DNA from: a virus | Virus record (IMG/VR): IMGVR_UViG_3300018420_002445 | Span: 1-64,000 of that record | DNA: 64,000 nucleotides | Strand: one strand, 5' to 3' | Part shown: in pieces, positions 16,614 through 25,873 of the stretch | Numbering within the stretch: position 1 is the stretch's first letter | How the letters are laid out: each line of letters opens with the position of its first letter | Translations under genes and position numbers: made by a program | Notes under the pieces: model-generated | Told to the model about the DNA's origin: nothing | Databases searched by the model: none | Seen by the model: only the letters and a program-made list of their open reading frames with translations

Positions 16614-18538
16614 AATTTAGTTAGCCATGCTTTGCCAAAGTTTCTGCGCCTTGCAAAGAAGATTTGCTCACAAAATCTTTCAAGTGACTGTTCTTTATCT
16701 TCTGGGAAGTCAAACTCATACTCTGCCGGAGTTTCTAACTCACATTGATCTTGTAAGTAGCCAGATATGTCATGTTCAAATTGAATGTTTAATGGATAAT
16801 CTGCTTTATCTTCAAAGTTGATTAAGAACTTACGTTGAAACAACATTAAGTCTTGGAATAATTCATGTGATAATAAATCACCATATCTTTCTTTAACAAA
16901 TCTTTCGATCATATCGAATACTTGTTTGTGTTTGCTTTGTCCTTGAAGATTAATAACTGTACTATGAATTAAGTTCCAACCGTGTATCTCCATACCTTGT
17001 ATCGGTTCGTGGTCTATTTTACCATTTTCTGTCCAATTAAAGTAATGTTCTCTGATTCGTTCCATTTCATCATTTATCCATGGATCTTGTTTGATAAATT
17101 CTAACAAGTTATCATAGAAATCTTCATATTGTACGCCATGTTTCTTTTCTAAAACTCTGCTGATATAGTTAGTCATGCCATTAATGTGAAACGTATTCAT
17201 AAACCAACTAAACAACTGTGCTTCGATCATTTGATCTCTTGGCAAGTCTCTTGTTGAAGTAATAACTTCAATACCCTCTTTTACTTCATGTTCATTATAA
17301 GTGCCAACTAAGTAATCATAAACAACTCTGCCTTCCATCTTAAACATTTTCTTTTGTGTCAAATTCATTTCTGCATTTTCAAGCAATTGTGCTTGATAGA
17401 CAGTAATACCTGTATGATTTCCTGATCTATATAGTTCATAGAAGTTGTTTTTCCATGACCTCAGAGTCTCTCCGGGCAGGCCTAAGATGAGTTCTGTGTA
17501 AAGAGGTATATTATGTTCTTCACATAAGTCAAATACTTGTTCTATTTTGTTTATTTCTAAGTTTTTACGTTTGATAATATCAAGGACACCTTCGTCCATT
17601 GATTGCACTGATAAGTTAAGACCCATTTTAGATCCTCCCTCATATATCAGTTTTTTAACAATGTCTACTACTTCTTGTTTTTGATTTTTTGCCCATGCAA
17701 TTGTATATGCTTTGGGATTGTCATATTCTTTTTGTACGGCAATAAGTTTTTCTGCAATTTTCATATCACGTTCAGGGAACATACCAAAATTTGCATCTGC
17801 TAACGAAATAAAGTCACAACCGTTTTTGCCGACCCATTCTAATTCATCATATACTCTGTTAAGACAAAACTTTTTAACTTTGTTATATGTTAAACTGCCC
17901 CAATCGCAAAATGTACATTGATAAGGACAACCTCTATTTGTTTCAAGTGTGACATTCCATCTGACTTCTGGATGTTTTGCCATCAAATCTTTAAATACAT
18001 CTGTTAAATATGGACTTGGTATTTCATCTAATTCATTGATACGTTCTGGTTCTCCTGTTCTAACAGTTTTACCATCTACATTAATAAGTAAACCCGGTAT
18101 ATGTGTAAAGTCTGGCTTATCGTTTTTTAATTCTTCTAAGATTGCTTTTGCTGAACGTTCTCCCTCTTGTACTACGACAACATCTATATAGGGAAACTTT
18201 TCAAAGAACTCTGGGTCAGTAACCGGGGGTTCAGGACCACCTGCAAAAATAAAGATGTCTGGATTTGATAATTTTAATTCTCTACCAAGTACGTGATTAT
18301 ATGCACGATTCCAAATGTATGTAGAAAATCCTACGACATCACTATCGGCTAATGTTTTAATTGCTTCTTCGATAGGATCTCTGCGCCATATAAACTCACC
18401 CAACTCATAATGCTGGTTGATAGAATCAAATTGATTCACATAACTCCAAACAATGCCCGGTGAGTATGGCAAATAATATGCATTATACTCTTTGGGTCCT
18501 TGTTGAAAGTTAGGGTTTACAAAACTGACTTTTTTCAA
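16610..18538 (-). CDS. B12-binding-type radical SAM enzyme (second)
   Basis: At 642 residues, the N-terminal region reads as a cobalamin-binding domain (SDVVGFSTYIWN, then IFIFAGGPEPP and VVVQEGERSAKAIL). The radical SAM cluster motif GCPYQCTFCDWG has Cys 204, 208 and 211. LYTELILGLPGET is the conserved barrel strand of the Elp3/MiaB-like SAM core found in B12-dependent members. The family carries out methylations, cyclisations and ring contractions. It shares about 29 bases with the SGNH-like gene upstream and 4 with the gene downstream. Substrate unknown. Confidence 0.9.
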   Translation of the reverse strand: MKKVSFVNPNFQQGPKEYNAYYLPYSPGIVWSYVNQFDSINQHYELGEFIWRRDPIEEAIKTLADSDVVGFSTYIWNRAYNHVLGRELKLSNPDIFIFAGGPEPPVTDPEFFEKFPYIDVVVVQEGERSAKAILEELKNDKPDFTHIPGLLINVDGKTVRTGEPERINELDEIPSPYLTDVFKDLMAKHPEVRWNVTLETNRGCPYQCTFCDWGSLTYNKVKKFCLNRVYDELEWVGKNGCDFISLADANFGMFPERDMKIAEKLIAVQKEYDNPKAYTIAWAKNQKQEVVDIVKKLIYEGGSKMGLNLSVQSMDEGVLDIIKRKNLEINKIEQVFDLCEEHNIPLYTELILGLPGETLRSWKNNFYELYRSGNHTGITVYQAQLLENAEMNLTQKKMFKMEGRVVYDYLVGTYNEHEVKEGIEVITSTRDLPRDQMIEAQLFSWFMNTFHINGMTNYISRVLEKKHGVQYEDFYDNLLEFIKQDPWINDEMERIREHYFNWTENGKIDHEPIQGMEIHGWNLIHSTVINLQGQSKHKQVFDMIERFVKERYGDLLSHELFQDLMLFQRKFLINFEDKADYPLNIQFEHDISGYLQDQCELETPAEYEFDFPEDKEQSLERFCEQIFFARRRNFGKAWLTKL

Positions 18539-19475
18539 TGTAACCTCGTTTGTTAATAAATTTTGCTAACTCGTCAGCAATAACTCTGTAACCTTTAATA
18601 GTAGGATGTGCTCCGTCATCATTAGTAAGATACTCTGAATGTGTACTTAGGTTTCTTGGATTATATATTTCATTAAATCCTCCCCAATGTATACTTGCTG
18701 GTTTGGAAATCAAACCATCTAAGTCTACTAATTTTTCCATAAACGCAACGTACTCTACATCTGCATCATTGTGCAGATAACAAGACCAATCAAATTGTGA
18801 TACTAACGGCCCTGCATATTCTATTAACCAATTCTGTATACCGTCATGCCAATTTTTAGAATCATGCATACGTTGATTAAATGCATTGGCTAAAATAATT
18901 TTAAAATTATGTGCTTTAGCCCATGATTGTAAATTTAATAGTGCTGTCATTGTCATACATGCTACAAATTGTTCACTCCATAATTCACGTGCATAACAAT
19001 TCCAAAATTTATAATCTCCTTGATCTGATTCCATAGGCCAAGCAGTGCGCCACTTTTCATGTTTAAAATGACCTTTGTTGTATCCATCTGGTTCTTTAAA
19101 TCCCCAATGATCCATTGGTCTTGTTTGAAAGACATCAAATCTTTCAAATCCAGTTAGCATCATAATTACAATACCTTCAGAATCATTAAAATCATAATTA
19201 TTAGCAAAGTGTAATTGATTAACGGCGGCTGTATTTCCAATACCCTTGATTCCTAAATTTATAGATTTATATTCAGGAAAATGATATTTTGTTAATTGAT
19301 TAACCCAACTGTTTTCTAATTCATGTTCACGTAAGTAATAATCCGTGTCAGGTTGTCCTTTTTGTCCGGGTCTAAGTTGCGTATACCCACCGTGTGCGTC
19401 TACAACTTCTTTTGGATATCCACCTTCTCCTTGAGTCCAACTACAGCCTAAGCCAATTATATACTTTTGTTTCAT
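18510..19475 (-). CDS. SGNH/GDSL-hydrolase-like protein (third of three)
   Basis: This 321-residue protein begins IIGLGCSWTQGEGGYP (GCS block I, Ser12), then NLGIKGIGNTAAVNQL (oxyanion Gly/Asn) and C-terminal DDGAHPTIKGYRVIADELAKF, a clear DxxHP block V. It is the best of the three for a complete triad. The C-terminus overlaps the start of the radical SAM gene by 29 bases. Probably an esterase or acyltransferase on a carbohydrate; inferred from fold only. Confidence 0.78.
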   Translation of the reverse strand: MKQKYIIGLGCSWTQGEGGYPKEVVDAHGGYTQLRPGQKGQPDTDYYLREHELENSWVNQLTKYHFPEYKSINLGIKGIGNTAAVNQLHFANNYDFNDSEGIVIMMLTGFERFDVFQTRPMDHWGFKEPDGYNKGHFKHEKWRTAWPMESDQGDYKFWNCYARELWSEQFVACMTMTALLNLQSWAKAHNFKIILANAFNQRMHDSKNWHDGIQNWLIEYAGPLVSQFDWSCYLHNDADVEYVAFMEKLVDLDGLISKPASIHWGGFNEIYNPRNLSTHSEYLTNDDGAHPTIKGYRVIADELAKFINKRGYIEKSQFCKP

Positions 19476-19486
19476 GCACTATTACT

Positions 19487-19762
19487 TCACTTTTTAGCAG
19501 TCTTACGAGGCGCTTTTTTCTTTTTGGTAACAGTTTTTTTAACCGAAGAGTTTTGCACACCAGGTGTTTTAGGATCAGTGTCTTTAAACTTACCCTTAGC
19601 ACTTTTCTTAACTTTTACGTATGCTTCATCAACGTTAGGTGTTGACTTATCATCACCTTTATATTTACCTTTTGCATCTCTATTTCTAACAACGACCCAG
19701 TCTTCTTCTACTGGTGCTGGGCCAAGAGTAAAGAATGATTTTACTTTTTTCCAAAAACTCAT
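19487..19762 (-). CDS. Lys-rich small protein with histone-H1-like tail
   Basis: This 91-residue protein starts MSFWKKVKSFFTLG, continues with an acidic/neutral middle and ends in a very basic tail of repeated Lys with Pro/Ala/Thr (SSVKKTVTKKKKAPRKTAKK). An in-frame ATG lies 12 bases upstream, but GGAG (19772-19769), six bases before 19762, fixes the start here. Such tails bind DNA or other polyanions non-specifically; a nucleoid, capsid-DNA or membrane role is open. It sits alone between the glycan genes with its own AATAAATA box, suggesting late expression. Confidence 0.75.
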   Translation of the reverse strand: MSFWKKVKSFFTLGPAPVEEDWVVVRNRDAKGKYKGDDKSTPNVDEAYVKVKKSAKGKFKDTDPKTPGVQNSSVKKTVTKKKKAPRKTAKK

Positions 19763-19795
19763 AATAATCTCCATTAATTAATGTGTTCTAACATC

Positions 19796-19803
19796 TATTT
19801 ATT
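19796..19803 (-). promoter_or_regulatory. Candidate late promoter AATAAATA
   Basis: It differs in one base from the T4 late octamer TATAAATA. It lies 33 bases before the start of the 91-residue Lys-rich gene, which then has GGAG. The 76 bases between it and the upstream gene hold no other signal I trust. Confidence 0.5.
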
Positions 19804-19879
19804 CTATGATGGGTTTGCACAAACCTTTTAACTATCTACCAAACCCTCTTATCCAAGCCCGTTTAGCAGTAAGAGACTT

Positions 19880-21184
19880 CTATGTTTCATTATTACTTCC
19901 CCATATCTGTTCTAAACTTTCATCAACAGAAAAGTAATTTTGGTAGCGGTCCCACAAATCACCGCCGACATAAGATGAGTCATTTCTATAATGTATGACT
20001 ACTTCTCTAAAAAAATCTAACACCCAATGAAGTTCACTACCTGTATTATCCATATGATCAGGAGTTAAAACATTGTCTAACTTTTCTAATTTATATTCAA
20101 GAGGATCGGGTGAATTTATTCCAATGTGATGCATAATGGATTCTGTAGTTATACCGCTTCGCACAGTTGCCATATACCTAAAAAGATTACGTTGTGTTTT
20201 TGCTTTTACACTTTCCCACAATCGTTTATAATCATCAGGTGATTTATATATTTCTGACAAATGTTTTATGTTATTTACAATAGCATTAATGCGTTGTCTA
20301 TAATCAGGCCAATCATCAAAACCATAATCAAATATTTCATCATAAAGTTCTATACCCTTTTCTTTTTCTAACCATCGATGATAGCCAGGGGCGCCAACAA
20401 CTAAAAATGGTTTGTGTGCGAACAAAGGTTTACATGTTTTTTCTGACAAATAGAATTCACCTTCTTCTATTATACTTTCTGTTACAATATCAATAACACC
20501 TCTGTGGTAACTATGGGGCAATGAATTTGGCCGAAACTGCCAGCCAGAATTTAATTTAAAATCGTGTTCTGCTGGATGTGGATCTTTTAAAGGCATAAGA
20601 TAAGGCACATTTCCAATTTCTTCCCAATGTTCTGGTTGCCAGTCCGGCTGTTTTGGATATTCAACTGTAAAGTGACGATACGTAATTATACCTAAATCTT
20701 GTAGACTTTCACCGAATAATTTATTAACAGTATAACTTCTATAATGATCCGGTCTGTTGTTATAACATGTAAATAAAAGATCAGGCGAGTAGTCATCACC
20801 AATCGGTGTTAAAGTTTTGTCTTCTTGTAAGGGACAAAAATAAGCAAGAACGGTGTGATAATTAATTATGTCATAAGTTGAACATACTATTGGTACTACA
20901 TAATCAGGATAATCATATTGGTATTGTTTACATGATGTAAATGCATAGATTTTTTTTCCTGTTTTGTTACACCATTCTTCTAATTCAGATATTGCAATAC
21001 CATATATACATTTAATGTCTGATTCACTGCCACTGGCTATGATAAATCCTGCAGGATCATGTTGTTCAATTATTTTATTAAGATAATCTTTAACTTGTTG
21101 CCTTCTTTGCCACTTTGTATATTCATGACCTTGAACGTCAACTGCTGAAGTATTACGATGGTCTAATAAACACCATTTAGACAT
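19880..21184 (-). CDS. GT-B-type glycosyltransferase (fucosyltransferase-like C-terminal half)
   Basis: This 434-residue protein shares with 22150-23628 and 8771-10639 a C-terminal signature: CYNNRPDHYRSYTVNKLF, then VTESIIEEGEFYLSEKTCKP, then KPFLVVGAPGYHRWL and DEIFDYGFDD. The Glu-x-n-EK-x-x-P-KPF pattern resembles the nucleotide-sugar site of fucosyltransferase-like GT-B enzymes. The N-terminal half contains a Rossmann-like region (GFIIASGSESDIKCIYG). Donor and acceptor are unknown; the adjoining GDP-mannose epimerase suggests a GDP-hexose donor. It starts at ATG 21184, 8 bases inside the epimerase gene. Confidence 0.75.
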   Translation of the reverse strand: MSKWCLLDHRNTSAVDVQGHEYTKWQRRQQVKDYLNKIIEQHDPAGFIIASGSESDIKCIYGIAISELEEWCNKTGKKIYAFTSCKQYQYDYPDYVVPIVCSTYDIINYHTVLAYFCPLQEDKTLTPIGDDYSPDLLFTCYNNRPDHYRSYTVNKLFGESLQDLGIITYRHFTVEYPKQPDWQPEHWEEIGNVPYLMPLKDPHPAEHDFKLNSGWQFRPNSLPHSYHRGVIDIVTESIIEEGEFYLSEKTCKPLFAHKPFLVVGAPGYHRWLEKEKGIELYDEIFDYGFDDWPDYRQRINAIVNNIKHLSEIYKSPDDYKRLWESVKAKTQRNLFRYMATVRSGITTESIMHHIGINSPDPLEYKLEKLDNVLTPDHMDNTGSELHWVLDFFREVVIHYRNDSSYVGGDLWDRYQNYFSVDESLEQIWGSNNET

Positions 21185-22157
21185 CTTCTACACCGGATTC
21201 AATTTGTCCGCAAATCCAGTTATAAGTCTTTTCAATTCCAGTTTCTAAGTCTTCATCTGGCGCCCAACCAATTGTTTCTTTAATTAAATTGTTATCAGAT
21301 GTGCGACCCATAACACCTCGGGGTCCATCGATATTTTTAATTGTAACTCTTTTGTTTGATATCTCTGCGATGAGGTGTACTAATTCATTAATAGATATTT
21401 TACGTGTACTACCCAAGTTCACAGGCTCTGTGAGGTCACTTTCCATGATGCGTTGTATACCTTCGACACATTCGTCAATAAACAAAAATGAACGTGTTTG
21501 ATTGCCCGGGCCCCATACTTCGATAACGCCATCGTTATCAACCATAGCAACTTTTCGGCATAAGGCAGCCGGCGCTTTTTCTTTCCCGTTGTTCCAAGAA
21601 CCTTGAGGGCCAAAGATGTTGTGAAATCTTGCAATTTTCACATTCATATTATAACATCTTCCGTATGCTAAGTAAAGCCTTTCTGAAAATAATTTTTCCC
21701 AACCATAATCTGAATCTGGGTTTGCTGGATATGCTGTATGTTCTGCTAGATCAGGATTGTCAGGGTCTAGTTGATTGTGTTCAGGGTACATACATGCACT
21801 TGAACTATAAAATATCTTTTTAACATTGTATTTACGAGCAGACTCTAATACATTTAAATTAATTGTAGCAGAGTTATGCATAATATCTGCATCGTTTTCA
21901 CCTACAAATATATAACCTGCGCCTCCCATGTCTGCTGCCAATTGATACACTTCATCAAACTCATGTTGCGAAAAAATAAAATCAACCATTTCTGCTTGAC
22001 GTAAATCTTGTTTATAAAAATCATTTGCTCTTGTGTCTTCATATAAAGGAAACTTAAGATCAACACCTATGACTGTGTGACCTTGTGCTTTTAGGTCGTT
22101 GACTAAATGTGTGCCGATGAATCCACCTGCTCCACATACTAATATTGTTTTATTCAA
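21177..22157 (-). CDS. GDP-mannose 3,5-epimerase (extended SDR)
   Basis: This 326-residue protein has GAGGFIG (9-15) for NAD, AADMGGAGYIF, SSSACMYPE with catalytic Cys122, the YxxxK pair Tyr151/Lys155, WNNGKEKAPAALCRK with the conserved substrate lysine, VWGPGNQTRSFLFIDECVEGI, and IDGPRGVMGRTSDNNLI near the end. This order is diagnostic of GDP-mannose 3,5-epimerase, which converts GDP-mannose to GDP-L-galactose/L-gulose; broader SDR epimerases lack it. It starts at a TTG (22157) with AGGAG just upstream, inside the end of the preceding gene. Position between two GT-B genes suggests that it makes their donor sugar. Confidence 0.9.
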   Translation of the reverse strand: MNKTILVCGAGGFIGTHLVNDLKAQGHTVIGVDLKFPLYEDTRANDFYKQDLRQAEMVDFIFSQHEFDEVYQLAADMGGAGYIFVGENDADIMHNSATINLNVLESARKYNVKKIFYSSSACMYPEHNQLDPDNPDLAEHTAYPANPDSDYGWEKLFSERLYLAYGRCYNMNVKIARFHNIFGPQGSWNNGKEKAPAALCRKVAMVDNDGVIEVWGPGNQTRSFLFIDECVEGIQRIMESDLTEPVNLGSTRKISINELVHLIAEISNKRVTIKNIDGPRGVMGRTSDNNLIKETIGWAPDEDLETGIEKTYNWICGQIESGVEDV

Positions 22158-23628
22158 AATGACATCTCCTGTCTGTAGTACACCAATGGGTGTAGTCTTG
22201 GTTAAAGTTATTGGTTATGTGTTCATATATGTTATTTACTACTGCAATAGATCCAGGATCTTTAAACATTTGATAATTATGTTCTATGATAGGTTTGACT
22301 CTACGTTTAAAATCTAAAATTTGATCTGGTGTCCAAGATGCAATTTCTTGTAATACTTTTTCTATAGCAATAAATCGTTTACTTGGTTCTTCAATCGTAT
22401 CATATTCTTCATTCCAAAACTCACTAAATGTTTTAAAGCCTAAATCTCTTAGCCCTTGTACAGAACCTGCTACACCTATTATAATAAAAGGATGTTTATT
22501 ATACATAGGTTTAAATGATTTTTCTGTTAACGTACATTCATCTACATTAAAGTTTGTTTCTGTAATCAAAGATATCAATGATTGTTGATAATAAGTCTTT
22601 GTGTACCCATAGTCTTCGCACATTTTATTAATATCTTTTTCTCCATCAATTTCTAATGGGCAACGATCAATAAATCTTTGTGCTACTTCTTCTGGTATGT
22701 CAAGGTCTAAACAATCATATAATCGTATGTGGTTACCATTACGTTGATTGTTTATCTCCTCATTTACTGTGTGGTGTTGCATTTCACCATCTATTTTAGC
22801 AAAACTCATAAGTGATCGTTCAATTAAGTTGTTCTTTTCTAATATTAATGCTAAACTAGTTCTGTGTTTTCTAAATCGTCTGTTCCAAGTCAAAAACAAT
22901 TTATCAGGAACATATGAATCGTCATAAGGTGTTTCTTTGAACTCTGAAATATCTTCACCGTGATGAGATGGATCATCTTTTTTCATTTCAGTATAAAAAT
23001 TATAAAAAATTTCACGTGAGGACGCATACGGAATAACATGCATTCTATGCTCTCTGTCATTGCCTATGCGATGTCTTTTACAAAACTTTTCATAAACTGT
23101 ACTTGCATTTACAGTACCTGTCAAGTATATAATTTTATACATGGGTATTTGATGTCCACTATGAAAATATGAAAACATTGCATGTAGTTCTGTATTTGAC
23201 ATAAATGCTTCTACACTATGATCGATTAATATATAACCGTTTTTTGTAGAAACCATATGTATCAACCATTGTGGCATATGTGAAAATTCTAATACACCTG
23301 AATCTTTAATAAAATATGATGCAAAAGGTATTCTCCATGTCATAGAAAAAGGGTAAATGAACGGAGTCATTGCATCTGCTCCGATACCTTGCACTGGTGT
23401 CAACTCAAATTTATCTTTTGCTTTAGAGAACTGTTTATTCCAAACATCATCAGACCAAAAATGGCGTGATGTCATGTTTGGATTTGTGCCTTCTGCTTCA
23501 GCAGACATAGTTAGAATGTTTGGTAGTTCAGTATTCCATACGGGACCTTTGGGGCCGAACCAACTATAGACAACTTTTACTTTGTCGTCTTGGCTATGCG
23601 ATATGACTGATCGGAATTTTTCGTTCAC
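22150..23628 (-). CDS. GT-B-type glycosyltransferase (third copy)
   Basis: The chosen start is GTG 23628, preceded by AGGAGAG about ten bases upstream, giving 492 residues; a longer ATG frame from 23679 would overlap the radical SAM gene by 86 bases. The N-terminus VKVVYSWFGPKGPVWNTEL looks like a first Rossmann strand. The C-terminal half carries LTWNRRFRKHRTSLAL, then LITETNFNVDECTLTEKSFKP, HPFIIIGVAGS and FSEFWNEEYDTI, matching the two related enzymes in the island. An inferred sugar transferase; acceptor unknown. Confidence 0.75.
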   Translation of the reverse strand: MNEKFRSVISHSQDDKVKVVYSWFGPKGPVWNTELPNILTMSAEAEGTNPNMTSRHFWSDDVWNKQFSKAKDKFELTPVQGIGADAMTPFIYPFSMTWRIPFASYFIKDSGVLEFSHMPQWLIHMVSTKNGYILIDHSVEAFMSNTELHAMFSYFHSGHQIPMYKIIYLTGTVNASTVYEKFCKRHRIGNDREHRMHVIPYASSREIFYNFYTEMKKDDPSHHGEDISEFKETPYDDSYVPDKLFLTWNRRFRKHRTSLALILEKNNLIERSLMSFAKIDGEMQHHTVNEEINNQRNGNHIRLYDCLDLDIPEEVAQRFIDRCPLEIDGEKDINKMCEDYGYTKTYYQQSLISLITETNFNVDECTLTEKSFKPMYNKHPFIIIGVAGSVQGLRDLGFKTFSEFWNEEYDTIEEPSKRFIAIEKVLQEIASWTPDQILDFKRRVKPIIEHNYQMFKDPGSIAVVNNIYEHITNNFNQDYTHWCTTDRRCHFE

Positions 23629-24607
23629 TTTTAACGGTCTCTCCTGTCCATTGTTTAGGTATGATAATATCTGTACCACACATGCACATTTCTTTGTAGC
23701 ATGTAATTTCTTTAGGACCTATATTTTTAATGTCTTCTAATATATGTCCTACATCTCCGCCCATACCACAACTTGCTAAACTCATTGTACCTACAGGATT
23801 AATAAAAATACAATCGCCTACATTGCATTTCCAACCACTAAAGAAGTTCTGACTATTTACTATGATATCATTTGCATTACATACTTGCTCTGTGCCATCG
23901 TCATAACGATTGTATGATACAGTCATCTCTGTTCTTTTGTTTGGCTTAGGAACACTTTGATGTGTTTCTATGTTATGTTCTTCAATAAACTTTACTTTCT
24001 CTGGATCACTGTACTTCCATGGACCAGTTACATGTGATAGTTCATCGTAGAGAGGTGTCCATTCTAAAAAGTAATTAGGCATTACTTCTTTTAATTCGTT
24101 ACCGAACTCAACACACTCCCAAAATCTTTCTTCGTGTAATAATATTTTTGTACTTAAGTAGTTAACGTTCTCACATAACCATAGTGAGTTTTCTTTGTAT
24201 CTGTCTTTGTTTACTTGTTCTATGTGTAGACTAGCAACAATGTCATCAAATAGATATGCATGTTTTTGCCACCATTTCAAAGGTCTTGACAAATTTGTAT
24301 TAACTGCTAAAGTAGCATGTGGTAGATTTTCATATAACCATTCACAGATAGGAATAAAGTTACGCCATGCTGTTGGCTCTCCACCAGAGAAAAAGAATTT
24401 AAAGTTTTTGTACCCTGCTTTCTTATAACGTTTAACTATTTCATCTAGGTTGTTGATGTAAACGTCTAAGTTTCCGTTGTTAGGATTATCGCCCGCCCAG
24501 TTACCAGGATTACAATAACTACAACTGAAGTTGCAAAAGTTATTGACCTGCCATGTTATTGCTAAGTATGGCTCAGGTGCAAATACTTCTCTTAACTCTC
24601 TGCCCAC
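23594..24607 (-). CDS. Radical SAM enzyme (short form with Cys-rich C-terminus)
   Basis: This 337-residue protein has CNFSCSYC (Cys 25, 29, 32) near the N-terminus, FFFSGGEPT for SAM binding, and C-terminal cysteines (WKCNVGDC, ASCGMGG, CYKEMCMC) that could hold an auxiliary cluster as in SPASM/twitch proteins. The start is GTG 24607 with GGAAG upstream; an ATG does not occur before the motif. It overlaps the previous radical SAM gene by 16 bases. Substrate unknown. Confidence 0.88.
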   Translation of the reverse strand: MGRELREVFAPEPYLAITWQVNNFCNFSCSYCNPGNWAGDNPNNGNLDVYINNLDEIVKRYKKAGYKNFKFFFSGGEPTAWRNFIPICEWLYENLPHATLAVNTNLSRPLKWWQKHAYLFDDIVASLHIEQVNKDRYKENSLWLCENVNYLSTKILLHEERFWECVEFGNELKEVMPNYFLEWTPLYDELSHVTGPWKYSDPEKVKFIEEHNIETHQSVPKPNKRTEMTVSYNRYDDGTEQVCNANDIIVNSQNFFSGWKCNVGDCIFINPVGTMSLASCGMGGDVGHILEDIKNIGPKEITCYKEMCMCGTDIIIPKQWTGETVKSERKIPISHIA

Positions 24608-25872
24608 TCGTATACTTCCTTGATTTCTGGTACGATGTCTTCAAACTTTTCATCTCTATATTCATCTAGTTCGTCATTGAACTTTTTGAACTCTAGTATT
24701 CCACCTTTGTTTTCATCACCTACTGTTAAGTTATAGATGATCATTTTAAAGCCATTGTAAATGTCTACATTGTCTTTATGTTTCTCCTGATATACACGAT
24801 ACAGTTCTGCTAGTCTGCGTTTAACACTTTGTGGTAAGATCATTACGTTAGCATACCACGGGTTAGTCGCAAGATTGAATCTTGGCGAAGAGTATTCAAC
24901 ATCAATAAAGCCATTGTCAACCATGTAATCCCAGAAGTCAGGAAAATCAAAGATGTTCCAAATGGATATCGTGGGAGTTATTTGAAATTGAGCATGTGGA
25001 ACCTGCTCTTTGACCTCTCTGATATTCCTGACAATTTTTTCCCAATCGGTACCTGAACGAATGCACTCTGCGACTTCGCCATGTGCATCTAAACTCGCCC
25101 AAATCTTCAATTGCGGAAACTTTTTCCAATACGCAATCAAGTCAACATTTTTCTTATAATTAAGTGTTGAAAAGTTTGTCGTATAGGTTAATTCTACTTG
25201 ATCTGTTAGATCGTTTTCAATCCAATAATCTAAACACTCGTAATGCTCTGGAGTAATAACAATTTCTCCACCTGCAAAATAAACTTCTGTAACGTCATCT
25301 AAGTAAGGCTTAAGTTTTGACATCAACGTCATTTCATCATTGTTACTGATAACAATTTTACCTTTGTTCTTAGGGAAGTACTCATCGAATACTTCTTGTC
25401 CACGTTCATTTAAAAACTCTTGTGACCATAGTGATGAGCATGAAGGACCGCATGATCTACATTTCATATTACATATATTACTAAAACGAATATCCATATA
25501 CTTCATCTGAAACTCTTTCAGTGAGCCGTCATCGTTAGTAACATCTGCTATGTAATCAACATAGTCAAGTCCTTTACGTTTGTTATGTGACTGTCGCATA
25601 GTCCACTCGCCCATTAACTCTAAGTCATAACAACGTTTACATTCTGCTACAGGTTCATCACGCATCATCTTAGAACGTAAATCATTATACTTGTCAGAAT
25701 TCATCATCTGTATAATTGATTCATCATCTCTAAGTTCTGCTGTAGGCAACTCACTGTCTGCGACACAGCAAGGCATCACACGTTTGTCTGGCCATGCATG
25801 AAAATGTACCCAGGGTAAAACACAGAAATGCTTACCGTTTTCGACTAGATTCTTTACTACGATCTTTTCCAT
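24592..25872 (-). CDS. Radical SAM enzyme with N-terminal Cys-rich (twitch-like) region
   Basis: This 426-residue protein opens with HFCVLPWVHFHAWP, then PCC (35-36) and CKRC (78-81), and then the radical SAM motif CNMKCRSC (Cys 134, 138, 141) followed by YFAGGEI. It belongs to a set of paralogues with 26545-27795, 27792-29114 and, more distantly, 29081-30481. The N-terminal FCxxPW...CC...CxxC pattern suggests an auxiliary Fe-S cluster placed before the SAM barrel. The substrate is unknown; auxiliary-cluster members usually act on peptides or small metabolites. One base separates it from the DUF481-like gene upstream. Confidence 0.88.
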   Translation of the reverse strand: MEKIVVKNLVENGKHFCVLPWVHFHAWPDKRVMPCCVADSELPTAELRDDESIIQMMNSDKYNDLRSKMMRDEPVAECKRCYDLELMGEWTMRQSHNKRKGLDYVDYIADVTNDDGSLKEFQMKYMDIRFSNICNMKCRSCGPSCSSLWSQEFLNERGQEVFDEYFPKNKGKIVISNNDEMTLMSKLKPYLDDVTEVYFAGGEIVITPEHYECLDYWIENDLTDQVELTYTTNFSTLNYKKNVDLIAYWKKFPQLKIWASLDAHGEVAECIRSGTDWEKIVRNIREVKEQVPHAQFQITPTISIWNIFDFPDFWDYMVDNGFIDVEYSSPRFNLATNPWYANVMILPQSVKRRLAELYRVYQEKHKDNVDIYNGFKMIIYNLTVGDENKGGILEFKKFNDELDEYRDEKFEDIVPEIKEVYEWAES

Positions 25873-25873
25873 A

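Noticed and set aside
19812-19825. Inverted repeat GGTTTG-CA-CAAACC as a terminator
   Set aside because: The loop is too small for the full stem and no T-run follows on either strand.
7890-24607. Idea that the PP-loop protein and a radical SAM enzyme form a queuosine-type DNA-modification pathway
   Set aside because: No QueD, QueE-type or guanine transglycosylase gene is present, and the PP-loop differs from QueC.
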